Source: Halocaridina rubra (lineage: Eukaryota > Arthropoda > Malacostraca > Decapoda > Atyidae). From it: a DNA stretch of 64,000 nt. Shown here one piece after another: positions 1 through 9,866 of the stretch. A program made the position numbers and the translations under genes. How positions within the stretch are numbered: position 1 is the first letter of the stretch; each line of letters starts with the position of its first letter. The stretch spans positions 62,001-126,000 of the forward strand of contig JAXCGZ010005753.1 of the NCBI GenBank assembly GCA_037179515.1, read 5' to 3'. A model generated the notes under the pieces. It saw nothing but the letters and a program-made list of their open reading frames with translations. It had not been told where the DNA came from and did not search any database.

Positions 1-781
1 AATGCTTTTGCCCATCCTCCAGGTTTGGAAGAAGACCTTGCCATAGAATACAACTTCATAAAAGTAAAATTTCTGCCTCCCAACATCACTCCTCTCCTCG
101 AGCTCATGGACCAGGAAGTCATTCCAGGTCACCAACGAAACGGATTTGACTCTTCATGAATTCTGGAAAGACCAATTCAATATGCTCCACTGCATTGGCC
201 TTACTGAAAAGGCATGGAAGGAGGTCTCTTAACGCACATTGAACTATGCCTGAAGGAAACTTTGGCCAGGTTGTGTGGCTGATAAAGACTTCAAGGGTTT
301 CAAGCAGGAGATAGCTATTAACATAGTGAACGAGATTGTGGCCACGGGCAAAAGTTTTGGCTTGGAGGTCAATGAGGAGGATGTGGAGGAGTGGGTGGGG
401 GACCAAAAACAAGAACTCACCACTGAAGAATTGATCGAGTTGCAACGTGAACAGGCGAAGACTATCCAAGAGGAGCAATCAACGGAGGAAGGGGATGAGA
501 GGATAAAGGTTTCCAGTGAAAAGTTTAAAGAAAAGAAATTTTCAGTAAGTGGAGTGATGTGCAGGCTTTCATTGAGAATCATTACCCTGACTAAACTGTG
601 AGCAACAGAGCAGTGGACATATTAAATGACAATACAATGTCTCATTTTAGAAAAATTTATCAGCAAAGCCAGAAAACCACCTTCCAAGAGAAAACATAGA
701 AAGAAAACACCAGAAATACAGCCTGTACCTGAACAGTTGCCTGACGTATTTATGGAAGGGGACTCTCCTTTGAAGGAGTAG
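1..781 (+). pseudogene. Tigger/pogo-like DNA transposase, C-terminal relic
   Basis: Reading from base 1 gives the end of a DDE transposase domain (NAFAHPPG, KFLPPNITPL, MDQEVI), then a break near base 130. The frame resumes with FWKDQF and HCIG, meets in-frame stops at 230-232 (TAA) and 251-253 (TGA), and continues with the acidic tail typical of Tigger proteins (EEDVEEW, ELTTEELIELQ). A further frameshift near 580-620 leads to NDNTMSHF and LPDVFMEGDSP, ending at TAG 779-781. Motif order and spacing match Tc1/mariner-superfamily pogo/Tigger transposases, which cut and paste DNA in the nucleus. The catalytic N-terminal part lies outside the window. Stops and frameshifts show that it is dead. 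The family call rests on recognised motifs and was not searched. Confidence 0.72.
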
Positions 782-840
782 TCCTCATCCTCCTCCCCAA
801 CCACCATCCACAGGTGCCAACAACAATAAACCACAAAGAT

Positions 841-1066
841 AAATACAGAACTGTACCATGCCGATTTACGTCATGGACTCCCTTTTCTACCAGGGGCTAG
901 GACAATTGTCTTCTTGCGAAGAACTTGTTTTGGCAAATGTAATCGTTATCCTGAGTGCATGCCCTTGCTAACCTCAGACCGTGGCAGGGCGCAAACCCTC
1001 AACCTGCCGCCTCAGAGTCGCGGATGCTACCGCTTTGCCACGGTGACTACAAATACAGAACTGTAC
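841..1066 (-). mobile_element. tRNA-headed SINE (family S) with 16-bp target duplication
   Basis: The element itself is 857-1050 (194 bp). Perfect direct repeats AAATACAGAACTGTAC at 841-856 and 1051-1066 are its target-site duplication. On the minus strand it begins with a tRNA-like module: an A-box-like segment around GTGGCAAAGCGGTAGC and a B-box-like GGTTTGCGCCC. A body shared with the copies at 54.0 and 57.7 kb follows. It is a non-autonomous retroposon presumably mobilised by a LINE. Confidence 0.85.
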
Positions 1067-1509
1067 TAAGTTTTGCTTTAGTAGAATAGAGAATATTTCT
1101 ATTATTAATGTAATTTCCTATTACAGGTGTATTTACACATGTTTATACCCATAAAAAAAATTAAAAAGGTATATATCTGTGGCTGGAGAATAGATTAATA
1201 TGTTTTACATGCATTTCAATGAGCAAACTTGTTTTGAGTTTCGAACTTTCCGACTCACAGACGGGGTTTAGGAATGGATTAAGTTCATAACTAGTATATA
1301 CCTGTATATAAAAGGACAGATACATAGACAGAAAATCAGATAGACTGATAGATAGATAGACATTCGTCGACTTTTGATCTATGCGACTTATGACCGTTCG
1401 ACTTTTTGACAGAGACCTTGACCATGAAGGGTTATTTAATTAACTGAATGCCTGACCAGGAGTTTTTCTTCATCTCATATAATTTTGTGTCTTAGATATT
1501 TATAGGTTC

Positions 1510-1552
1510 ATAATAATAACAATAATAAAAATAATAATAATAATAATAATAA
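1510..1552. repeat. (AAT)n microsatellite, imperfect
   Basis: Runs of TAA/AAT with occasional C interruptions. Confidence 0.8.
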
Positions 1553-1621
1553 CACAAGAAGAAGAAAAGTTAATTGTTTGCTTGGCCACACAATTTGCGA
1601 CTTAACTGGTTAAAGGTCATA

Positions 1622-1666
1622 AAATAATAATAACAATAATAATAATAATAACAATGATGATGATAA
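1622..1666. repeat. (AAT)n/(GAT)n microsatellite, imperfect
   Basis: AAT repeats grade into GATGATGAT. Read on the minus strand they make a run of isoleucine and valine codons, so the open frame there is not evidence for a protein. Confidence 0.75.
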
Positions 1667-1950
1667 CATACCGCGTATACCTTTTTCTTGACATGGTAGG
1701 TAGTTTTTGCTTATGTTTTATGTTATTTTCAGAATTCTGTTTCATTAAAATTCCATCACACCTTCTCTCTTGATTGTTGCATTTCTTGGTAGTTTCCCTG
1801 GCAGAGTAATTTATGTGTTCTGCATTAGCGTTATAAATTACATTAGAACATCTGTGGTCATCAGTGCGATAAAGAGTGTAAGTTCCATTCTCATTCATTT
1901 GAAGACCTCTCTTTTCATCTACTGGAGGAATATCGTGGCATCTACGGTCA

Positions 1951-2166
1951 TCAGCGCGAAGGCTTTTCTGATCCCCGAGTGATGAAAGCTCTTTCCTCTT
2001 TTGTCTGCAAACTCTGTTGAGGGAGACTGGGACAGGTCTTCACTGAGCTGTTTTTCGACTCTTGCTGTTGCTCTGATGGTGTGCCAATGGAAAACACAAC
2101 TTTTGGATTGACAGGACTCAGGGGAGTCATTGTAGGGGAGGTGGTGAATGTAGATGGACTTGGAAC
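1951..2166 (-). CDS. Host gene, terminal coding exon (exon 4 of those seen)
   Basis: Minus-strand exon preceded by a strong acceptor: a pyrimidine-rich tract (CTCTTTCTTCTATATTTT) and then CGACAG just above 2166. It starts in phase 0, which matches the phase-0 donor of the exon at 2687-2908. It gives 71 codons and ends at TGA 1951-1953. The peptide is Ser/Thr/Pro-rich at the start (VPSPSTF, SPTMTPLSPV), then polar and basic (SEQQQESK, TKEERAF, ends EKPSR). I see no domain, signal peptide or membrane segment. I do not recognise the protein; it may be the disordered tail of a scaffold or cytoskeletal protein, but that is only a guess from composition. A second frame stays open through and past this stop. 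Confidence 0.62.
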   Translation of the reverse strand, partial: VPSPSTFTTSPTMTPLSPVNPKVVFSIGTPSEQQQESKNSSVKTCPSLPQQSLQTKEERAFITRGSEKPSR

Positions 2167-2241
2167 CTGTCGAAAATATAGAAGAAAGAGCTATGGTAAC
2201 CTTAATTTACCTAAATGACATAATACTATATGCAAATAAGA

Positions 2242-2297
2242 ATACTACTACTACTCCTACTCCTACTACTACTACTACTACCACCACTACTACTATT
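2242..2297. repeat. (TAC)n microsatellite in intron
   Basis: Imperfect CTA/CTC triplets lying in the intron between the two 3'-most coding exons. Confidence 0.75.
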
Positions 2298-2418
2298 ACG
2301 TTTACTTATTGATTTTTACCTACATTTCAATTTCTAACATTATGAAAAACAGTTTCAAGTTCTAGATGATTTCCATTTTCTACTATTCAGTGAGACCTCA
2401 TCCTACTACTACGTGTTT

Positions 2419-2421
<3 letters not shown>

Positions 2422-2486
<65 letters not shown>

Positions 2487-2496
2487 TAATAATAAT
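2422..2496. repeat. (AAT)n microsatellite in intron
   Basis: About 25 near-perfect AAT units in the same intron. Confidence 0.85.
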
Positions 2497-2686
2497 GAGA
2501 AACCAGCACTTACAGAATTAAGAATTAAGCCACTTTGTAGAACCCTGTAAGAACCATCATCTTCTAGAGGACACAACGTATAACTTTATACAGAAAAAGA
2601 ATCAGAAAAAATGAAAAAAGAATTAAGAAAAGAATTAGTATTAAGTAAAAAAACTTGACCAAAAAAAGAGTGAAAATAAATCTCAC

Positions 2687-2908
2687 CTTTAACTGCGTTC
2701 CAGATTTAGCATTGACTATGATTCCAAGATCTTGCATTTTGCGCGAATCTCTTCTGGATATCAAATTCTCCAAAGGTAACTCGGGTACGGGTGAGTTTCG
2801 GAGTCCTTCGCAAGTGCTCACCAAGTAAATGCCCCTACCCGAGAGGACGGAGGAATCCGAAGACCTTCGAGGGGCATATTCTTGGCCTAAAGGACTATGG
2901 TGCTCTTC
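2687..2908 (-). CDS. Host gene, internal coding exon (exon 3)
   Basis: A 222-bp internal exon open for all 74 codons in one frame only; the other two frames stop within about seven codons. The acceptor is a pyrimidine-rich stretch ending CCAGCTCACAG just above 2908. The donor is TTAAAG|GTGAGA at 2687/2686. Both ends are phase 0. The peptide begins EEHHSPLGQEYAPRRSSDSS, contains GRGIYLVSTCEGLRNSPVPE and ends NAKSGTQLK. It is mildly basic and Ser/Pro-rich, and I recognise no domain. Matching splice signals, compatible phase and a single open frame make this the best-supported exon in the window. Confidence 0.72.
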
Positions 2909-3790
2909 CTGTGAGCTGGAGGTTTAAAAGTGTCAAAACATGGGATTTTGTAAATATGAGCTAGCCCAGAACCCCATGTAAAGTTAAATATCCCAGTAAA
3001 TTGTTATGATAAATTAGTTTGGCTGGGTTGGTTGGGCTAGACTGGGTTAGGTTGGATTGGTTAGATTCAGTGATTTGTCTTCTAAATATTTATGACCTTA
3101 AAGCATGAATGGGCTATTTTGCTTTACAAGATCCAAAATACTGAATAGCCTTTACAATTATCTAAAAAAGCATAAAATAATGTGACAGCGATTCCTTTTT
3201 AACCTACACTTTAATTCTCTTGTGTTCTTAACATTAAGAGTTATGTTTTTTTTTCTATTTGTTTTTATACTCTGTATATATCTTACCATAGCTAACATGG
3301 TACACACTACAGTTTATTCAGGAATAAGATCATTCATATGCAATGGGTAAAATATGCTTTGCCAGAATCTAAACAACTCCCATATAACTGGCTGACAGTT
3401 ATGCTTGTCAACACCCCTTTCCAGTGACAACCAATGACTCGCTTTCCCATATATAGGAGGCGGGATTTATGTTACCATTTATAATGAATAAGGTATATTT
3501 AGTTGTACAAGCAGAAATTATTTACAGGCAATATAAAGTTAACTAAAAAAAACTTACTTAAAATTTGTTGACCATCGAAGCGGGCTGGAAGACCCAGCCG
3601 AGAGAGACGGTGATCTATAGGAATAAAGAGTTTGCGCTACTGAAGGTCTTACTGTATTCTGAAAATAAAAATAATAAAAAAAACTGTAGATTATACATTA
3701 CTCAACCGACAATCAGGTATGCAGTATATAACTATCTTTTTCTTAAATTTTTGAAAGATTTACTGATTATACAGGTCTCCTTAATAGAGA
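2909..3790. other. Intron sequence without recognised gene
   Basis: AT-rich intron of the host gene. A GGTTGG/GGTTAGG-rich patch lies at about 3017-3070. A short stretch at about 3560-3620 has splice-like borders but incompatible phases, so I did not call it an exon. Confidence 0.4.
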
Positions 3791-3792
3791 AA

Positions 3793-3869
<77 letters not shown>

Positions 3870-3872
3870 TAG

Positions 3873-3922
<50 letters not shown>
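3793..3922. repeat. Compound (TA)n-(GT)n microsatellite
   Basis: About 37 TA units (3793-3867), a short GATA bridge, then about 24 GT units. It directly abuts the 3' tail of the family A LINE that begins at 3923. Confidence 0.95.
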
Positions 3923-3924
<2 letters not shown>

Positions 3925-4009
3925 ACCTAATTTTGATTACCTAATTGTGTTTACGGGAAAGAGCCCAAAGCTCGTATCTTCCCGTTTCCTGATCGCTTCC
4001 ATTTTATAC

Positions 4010-5620
4010 TTAGTGATACTTATCATACCTGTCCTTAAAACTATGGATTGAGATAGCATTAACTACCTCCTCGCTTAGCCAATTCCAATTATCAACTACT
4101 CTTACACTGAAAAAGTATTTCCTTACATCCTGCAAAGAAGTTTTCTTACGAAGCTTCAAACTATGACCTCTAGTTCTAGAGCCAGCCATATCAATATATC
4201 GATCCCTATCCACTCTATCATAACCATGAAGGAATTTAAAGACTGTCACCATATCCCCCCTCACTCTTCTAGCTTCGAGTGATGGTAAGTCTAATTCCCT
4301 CAGCCTCTCATCATAACTGAGATTGCGTATTTCTGGCACCAGTTTCGTGGCATGTCTTTGAACTTTTTCAAGCTTAGCTATGTGCTTGTTCAAGTTTGGA
4401 TTCCAAAAGGGGGCTGCATATTCCAGTTTTGGCCTCACATAGGCTACATAAATATTTCTGAACATTTCCTTGTCCATGTGCCTGAAGGCTACCCTTACAT
4501 TTGATAAGAATGCATATGCTGCCCTTACTATGCCATTTATATGTATTTCTGAAGACAAATCTACCAGTATGTTTACTCCTAGATCTCTCTCATTTTCTGT
4601 CTCTTGAAGTTGTACTCCAGCCACCGAGTAGTCAAGCTTGGGCCTTCTTGCACTAGTACCCATTCTCATTACCTTACATTTTGAAGTATTGAATTTCATA
4701 AGCCACTTTTCTGACCACTCATGCAGACTATTTAGATCTTCCTGAAGTTCTCTACCATTGTTCTCGTTTTTTACTTTCTTCACAATCTTTGCATCATCCG
4801 CAAACATATTCATGAATGAATTTACCCACTCAAGTAGGTTATTTACAAATACAAGGAACAAAAGTGGCCCTAAAACTGAGCCCTGTGGAACTCCACTACT
4901 AACTCTTCTCCATTCAGACACTGAGTGTCTTACTCTAACCCTCTGTTCCCTTCCTTCTAAGTAAGTTTTTATCCATTCCAAAACATTTCCACCTATTCTA
5001 GCCATTGCTTGCAGCTTCCTAATAAGTCTCCCATGTGGAACAGTGTAAAATGCTTTCTGGAAGTCTAGGAATATGCAATCTGCCCAGCCCTCTCTTTCCT
5101 GTAAGATTCAGCTTACCTCATCATAAAATTCTAATAAGTTTGTTACTGTTGATATACCTTCTCTGAAGCAATGTTGCCTCACTGACATAAAGTTGAAGGA
5201 TTCCAAGTGAAGAGAGATATGTTTCCTTAGTAGTTTCTACATAACTTTGCAAACTATGCTGTTCTAGGAAACTGGTCTATAGTTCAGAGCCGCATCCCTC
5301 CTTCCCTTTTTGAAGATAAGTATCACGTTTGCTTGTTTCCAGCATCTTGGAATCTCCCCTGACTCCAGTGACTTTTTAAATATGATACTTAGTGCCACTG
5401 ATATTGAGTTTGCACATTTTTTAAGTACATGAGGGGATATGTCATCAGGACCTGTAGCTTTATGAGCATCTAACTCCATCAGCGCTTTGCATACCTCTGT
5501 GGCTCTAAGGTTGATGTTCTCTAATACCGGCCCTTGAGCTTCAATCTCTGCTATATGAGGGGGTGGGGTATTTTCTACTGTAAATGCTGGCTGAAATTCC
5601 TTGTTCAATTCTTTGCACAT
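4010..5620 (-). pseudogene. Family A ORF2, reverse transcriptase part (copy A1), broken
   Basis: The N-terminal RT part (5264-5620) carries KATGPDDISPHVLKK and ALNYRPVS. The rest (4010-5005) carries GVPQGSVLGPLLFL and FADDAKI, the YxDD-equivalent catalytic motif, followed by the thumb and C-terminal region (SHNVR-type helices, KLRKKTSLQDVRKYF). Between them CAA has become TGA in the stretch before the FLDFQKAF motif, and sequence near 5255 is altered. NDLPESVNS has decayed to NNLLEWVNS. RT copies LINE RNA into DNA at the nicked target. This copy cannot make a full-length protein. Confidence 0.85.
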
Positions 5621-5844
5621 CTCTTCATCTGTCTCAGTGATGCTTCCATCCGCTCTCTTTAGCCTTAAAACCTGTTCTTTTACCTTCAGTTTTCCTCTGA
5701 TAAAGCTGTGGAAAAGCTTGGGATTTTCTTTAGCCTTCCTGGTGATGTCCCTCTCATAGTTTCTCTCTGCCTCTCTTCTTTTACTTAGGTAGTCATTTCT
5801 TGCTTGTTTGTAGGTTTGTCAGGCATTTATGTTTTTTTCTCCTC

Positions 5845-6864
5845 CTAAGCCTTTTCCAGCATTTGTCTCCACTCCTTAGCTCTTTTACACTCATAATCGA
5901 ACCATTTCTCTCTGGTATGAATTACACCTACTTTGGTGACAAGTATGCAGCAATCTACTATCTTCCCATATTTCTCACAAAAGATGTCATACATTTCTTG
6001 TGCAGATTTGTTGTAAAATAAGGTTCTCCAGTCAATAACTGCAAAAAGCTCATTCATTTTGATGTAATCTCCTTTCGGATAGTTCCTCCTCATGTCCTCA
6101 GTGCCTCTACTCTCAGGCAGAATATCTTCAATGATATACTCCATCAACAACACACAGTGGTCACTCTTTCCAATTGGTGGTTCATACTCAATATTTTCAA
6201 TATCCAACACATTATCTGTGAATACTAGATCAAGTAGTGATGGCTCATCCCCACCCCTGGCTCTCGTTGGTTCCATTACATGTTGGTGTAGGAAATTCCC
6301 TTGTATGCAATCTAGGAATCTTGCCCCAAATGAGTCCTCACAACTGTGTGGGTCAAGATTTATCCAATCTATCTCTTTATGATTAAAATCTCCCATAATC
6401 AAAATCCTACATTTTCTCTCCCGTGCCATGTTAACAACTGAGTTTATGACTTCAATAGTACCTATATGGCTTTCCTCATAAACTTCTAGGCTATTCTGGT
6501 TCCTTGGTGGGTTATATACAACAGTTATTATAATGCTCTCTGACCCAGTATTTATGCAAGCAACGAGAAATTCCTTGAACTCACTTTCTATAGCCAAGTT
6601 TATTTCTTCAACTTGAATCCTTTCACTTATGAGCAGTGCTATCCCTCCACCAGTCCTCTCAGATCTTTCAACCCTTAATATTCTGAAGCCCTTAGGAAAA
6701 ACTGTGACACTGTTTATGTCCTTACTCAATTTAGTCTCTGTAATTACTACTATATCTGCCTTACTGTTGTGAATCCTATCTTTTAATTCTACTGCCTTAC
6801 CAGCTAATCCATCAGCATTTGTGTATAACAATCTTAATGAGGCCCCATCCCCTGATCTTGTCAT
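5845..6864 (-). pseudogene. Family A ORF2, AP-like endonuclease part (copy A1)
   Basis: About 340 codons with the LINE apurinic-type endonuclease motifs in order: LLYTNADGLAGKAVEL, VVITETKLS, VVYNPPRN, GDFNHKEIDW, LLDLVFTDN, GKSDHCV. This domain nicks target DNA for target-primed reverse transcription. The frame is lost downstream, where the A-rich RRRKNINA codons have seven A residues rather than the six of copies A2, A3 and A5. Confidence 0.85.
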
Positions 6865-7216
6865 TATCTTCTTTATCTCCCCTTTGTCTGGAAGAACTCT
6901 GAAATGAAAATTTTTCTTCTCTTCTTCATTTCTTTCCTCATTTAACTTTCTTGCCTCTTGCTACAAGTTTTTGATCTTTCCCATCTCTTCCTGTGTTCTG
7001 TATCGTCTAATGAACACTTCTTTGAATTCTTGAAGGTCTTTTAGACTTTTTTTCTCAACAATATATCCCTACATATTTCCCCTCTCTCAAAGGTTACTTT
7101 TGTTGGTCTCGGCTTTCCTTCCCTCGAATATTTGCCTAGTTGGTGAATGTTTACAATATCCTCAGGACCACAAACTACTCCAAGCTTTCTTGTGTGTGTG
7201 TGGTGTGTGTGTGTGA

Positions 7217-7907
7217 AAACATGAATCATTTTTACCCCGACCAGGACTTGAACCTAGGACTTATAATTACTAAGCCAAGGCGCTACAAACTACACCACAG
7301 AAGATTAAAAGGAAACAGACCTTATAGCTTATATCTGCTATAGTAGGAATGAATGCATTCTATTTGACTTTTTTTTTATGATTGTGACACCAGGACGGGG
7401 CTTCAAAATAATAAAATAGAACAGCCCTCATCGGGCCTGGGCACGAAGAATACATAAAGTAAGAGAAACAGAGATGGAGAATGCAATGACTTGTCAGATG
7501 TGAAGGGATAATAAAAGATGTGTAATGAATATCCAAGAATATTCAGCGTAGCTATTGGCATGGAAAAGAACCATAACTAAAGGAAGACTTAACATCGAAC
7601 TGTCATGGACAGACCTATTTAAGTTCAAAAACCCTCAGCTGTAGTATCGCAACGGGCGACTGTTGCCATGAACCAACCTAGTACTTAATTGCCACTATGT
7701 TCATATTACAGTTTCCCCAACCTCACTTGCGAGGTTGGGGAAACTGAAATATGAAGATAGTGGCATTCAGATAGAATGTGTTCATTCCTACTATAGCAGA
7801 TGTAAGCTATAAGGTCTGTTTCCTTTTAATATACTGCGGTGTAGTTGATAGCGCCTTGGCTTAGTAATTATAAGTCCTAGGTTCAAGTTCCGGTCGGGCA
7901 AAAATTA

Positions 7908-7910
<3 letters not shown>
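7217..7910. mobile_element. Foldback repeat with outward tRNA-like arms (F1), split by a retroposon
   Basis: The left arm (about 7225-7365) is the inverse of the right arm (about 7765-7905). Both contain a tRNA-like module: on the right a D-arm-like GTAGTTGATAGCGCC and a B-box-like GGTTCAAGTTCCG. The modules point outward, away from the centre, and the right one runs into (AT)n at 7911. A short palindrome AACCTCACTTGCGAGGTTGG lies near the centre (7729-7748). A P-type retroposon (about 7366-7688) interrupts the left half. The same repeat is seen at 45.8-46.6 and 60.5 kb. Confidence 0.75.
7366..7688 (-). mobile_element. P-type retroposon copy 1 (poly-A tail, minus strand)
   Basis: Begins on the plus strand with poly-T and ATGATTGTGACACC, so it ends in poly-A on the minus strand. 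About 300 bp are shared with the inverted copy at 25512-25815, including CAGGCCCGATGAGGG near the 3' end and AGCTGTAGTATCGCAACGG near the 5' end. The last ~100 bp also resemble the tail of the LINE at 11.1 kb. It has no protein coding and behaves as a SINE. Confidence 0.75.
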
Positions 7911-7988
<78 letters not shown>

Positions 7989-8000
7989 ATATATATATAT
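7911..8000. repeat. (AT)n microsatellite
   Basis: About 45 AT units with three ATTAT interruptions, starting directly at the end of the tRNA-like arm. Confidence 0.95.
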
Positions 8001-8184
8001 TAGTATTATTGATATAATTTGTGGATTTTAAATATCTTCCTTCACTGAGAGTGAGGTATAAATAATTGTCTTTTTTTTTTCTTTTTTACTTGAGGAACGA
8101 ATCTGATACTTATACGTGTCTTTCTTGTTTGATACTTGGATTATAAGAGTCTTCTTTATTTATAATGTGTCACTACTAGTACCT

Positions 8185-9010
8185 AATATGGGGGTGGACA
8201 AGAACAGTTTGGGGCTGGGGAATTAGAGCCGGATTCCCTTCCTAGCACCTCAAGGCAAGTGGTTCCCTGTCACTTTTATTTCTAATGAGAATTTATAAAA
8301 CAAAATTACAGAGGGGGCTGTGTGCCCGCCGTGGCTGGATGGTAGCGTGCACGACATTGATATATCACGTTGTCGGTTCAAGACCAACCACGGTCTAAGG
8401 TTTGAAAGGGCATTCATTCGGGGTATCGGTTACATTGCATTAAGCATCCTTTGAAAGGAGGCACCATCCTAGCCCTTACTTGTAAAGGGAGTCTGTGACG
8501 TAAAACCAGATCACTGACAGCGGGGGTGCAGTATCAAAGTGGTACAGCACACGAGTCGAAAAGTGGCGAGACTCACCAACACAGCTTGATCCCGAAGTGG
8601 GGGCATTAAGTAGGACATCCAGCCTTATTCCCACAGCTTCAACCTATATTGTGTTCACCCCCATCTAAATGGGGAATAATTCTGACACAAAATATGGTAA
8701 AAAATAATACAGACTAAAATAAAATGGGAAGTATATGGTTGGCAATCCCACCATATCTGAAATGTTGCATTTCTTGCCATGAAACATCTGATGGGAGAGA
8801 TGTTGATGTGTAGGGTATGGTGAAGCCCTAACGCCTCCCATTTTTAATTTAGTTTTGACCAATCAACTTCCTTTACGGGATATCATTTGTTCTTTTTCAT
8901 ACGTTTTACATGCTAATATCAATACCCATTATGGGGGTAGACACAGGCAGACTGGAACTGGGGAATTAAGGTTGGATGCCATTCCTAAAGCCACCACGGT
9001 TGGTTCGATC
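8185..9010. repeat. Dispersed low-copy repeat, three arms
   Basis: A roughly 85-bp module (TATGGGGGTRGACA, CTGGGGAATTA, GGATNCC) is found in direct copies at about 8185-8270 and 8930-9010 and as an inverted, diverged copy at about 8600-8680. The first and the inverted copy flank the SINE at 8322-8506. The rest of 8001-9100 holds no gene that I can support. Confidence 0.5.
8322..8506 (+). mobile_element. SINE of family S with a different tRNA-like head
   Basis: Plus-strand tRNA-like head: A-box-like GTGGCTGGATGGTAGCG, B-box-like GGTTCAAGACC. The body (ACGGTCTAAGG, GGGCATTCATTCGG, AAGGAGGCACCATCCTAGCC) aligns with family S at 0.9, 54.0 and 57.7 kb. The anticodon-arm part of the head differs from those copies. 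No clear target duplication was found, so it is probably older. Confidence 0.7.
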
Positions 9011-9106
9011 GTGGATCTGTCAACTCCTGAGTCGAGTATTCTAACTCTATGATACTTTACGGGATAATTATCACAATAAAATAATAAATTATGGTAAATT
9101 ACTTAC

Positions 9107-9259
9107 ACGAGAACAGTTTCTAGCATGTTTAAATGAAAGGTTTGGACAAGACTGTGATGTACTTGTCCGGAACCGAGGCATTTCTGCTTCTTCATCAGCA
9201 TTTTCTTTGTCCATTCGTGATACATACATGTCCTGTTTGGTCCCCACCTGTACGCACAC
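9107..9259 (-). CDS. Host gene, internal coding exon (exon 2)
   Basis: The donor is a perfect consensus: TGTTCTCGT|GTAAGT at 9107/9106. Two in-frame acceptors 12 bp apart are possible: TTACAG above 9259 (better pyrimidine tract) and GTACAG above 9247. Both keep phase 0. The peptide from the longer form starts VCVQVGTKQDMYVSRMDKEN, then DEEAEMPRFRTSTSQSCPNL, and ends HARNCSR. It is acidic then basic and Ser-rich, with no recognised domain. It joins in phase to the exon at 12157-12263 upstream and 2687-2908 downstream. The open frame continues through the intron into (CT)n, which reads as Arg-Glu repeats and is not coding. Confidence 0.68.
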
Positions 9260-9303
9260 CTGTAAGACAGTGGTGTAAAATGATATCAATAAGTATAAAA
9301 GAA

Positions 9304-9866
<563 letters not shown>

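Larger units (their letters stand above)
1067..1950. other. AT-rich stretch, partly 3' region of the host gene
   Basis: No independent gene is visible from 1067 to about 1500. From 1950 down to about 1660 the minus strand should be the 3' untranslated region of the host gene. It also holds an open frame in another phase (described as a finding). Two imperfect (AAT)n tracts lie at 1510-1552 and 1622-1666. Confidence 0.4.
3923..7186 (-). mobile_element. Family A LINE copy A1, 5'-truncated within ORF1
   Basis: Runs on the minus strand from about 7186, within the RRM-like end of ORF1 (GPEDIVNIHQLGKYS), through endonuclease and reverse transcriptase to the 3' tail of two ATTAGGTAATC-type repeats at 3923-3950. 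It is an older copy than A6, with several stops. It sits in the host gene intron between the exons at 9107-9259 and 2687-2908, opposite in sense to family A copies A2 to A4. Confidence 0.88.

Noticed and set aside
3545..3625. Possible extra host exon (minus) with GTAAGT at its end
   Set aside because: Splice-like borders, but the only frame compatible with the neighbouring phase-0 exons ends in TAA; the other two frames would break the phase.
3565..3930. 121-codon open frame on the plus strand
   Set aside because: Most of it is (TA)n and (GT)n read as Tyr-Ile and Cys-Val repeats.
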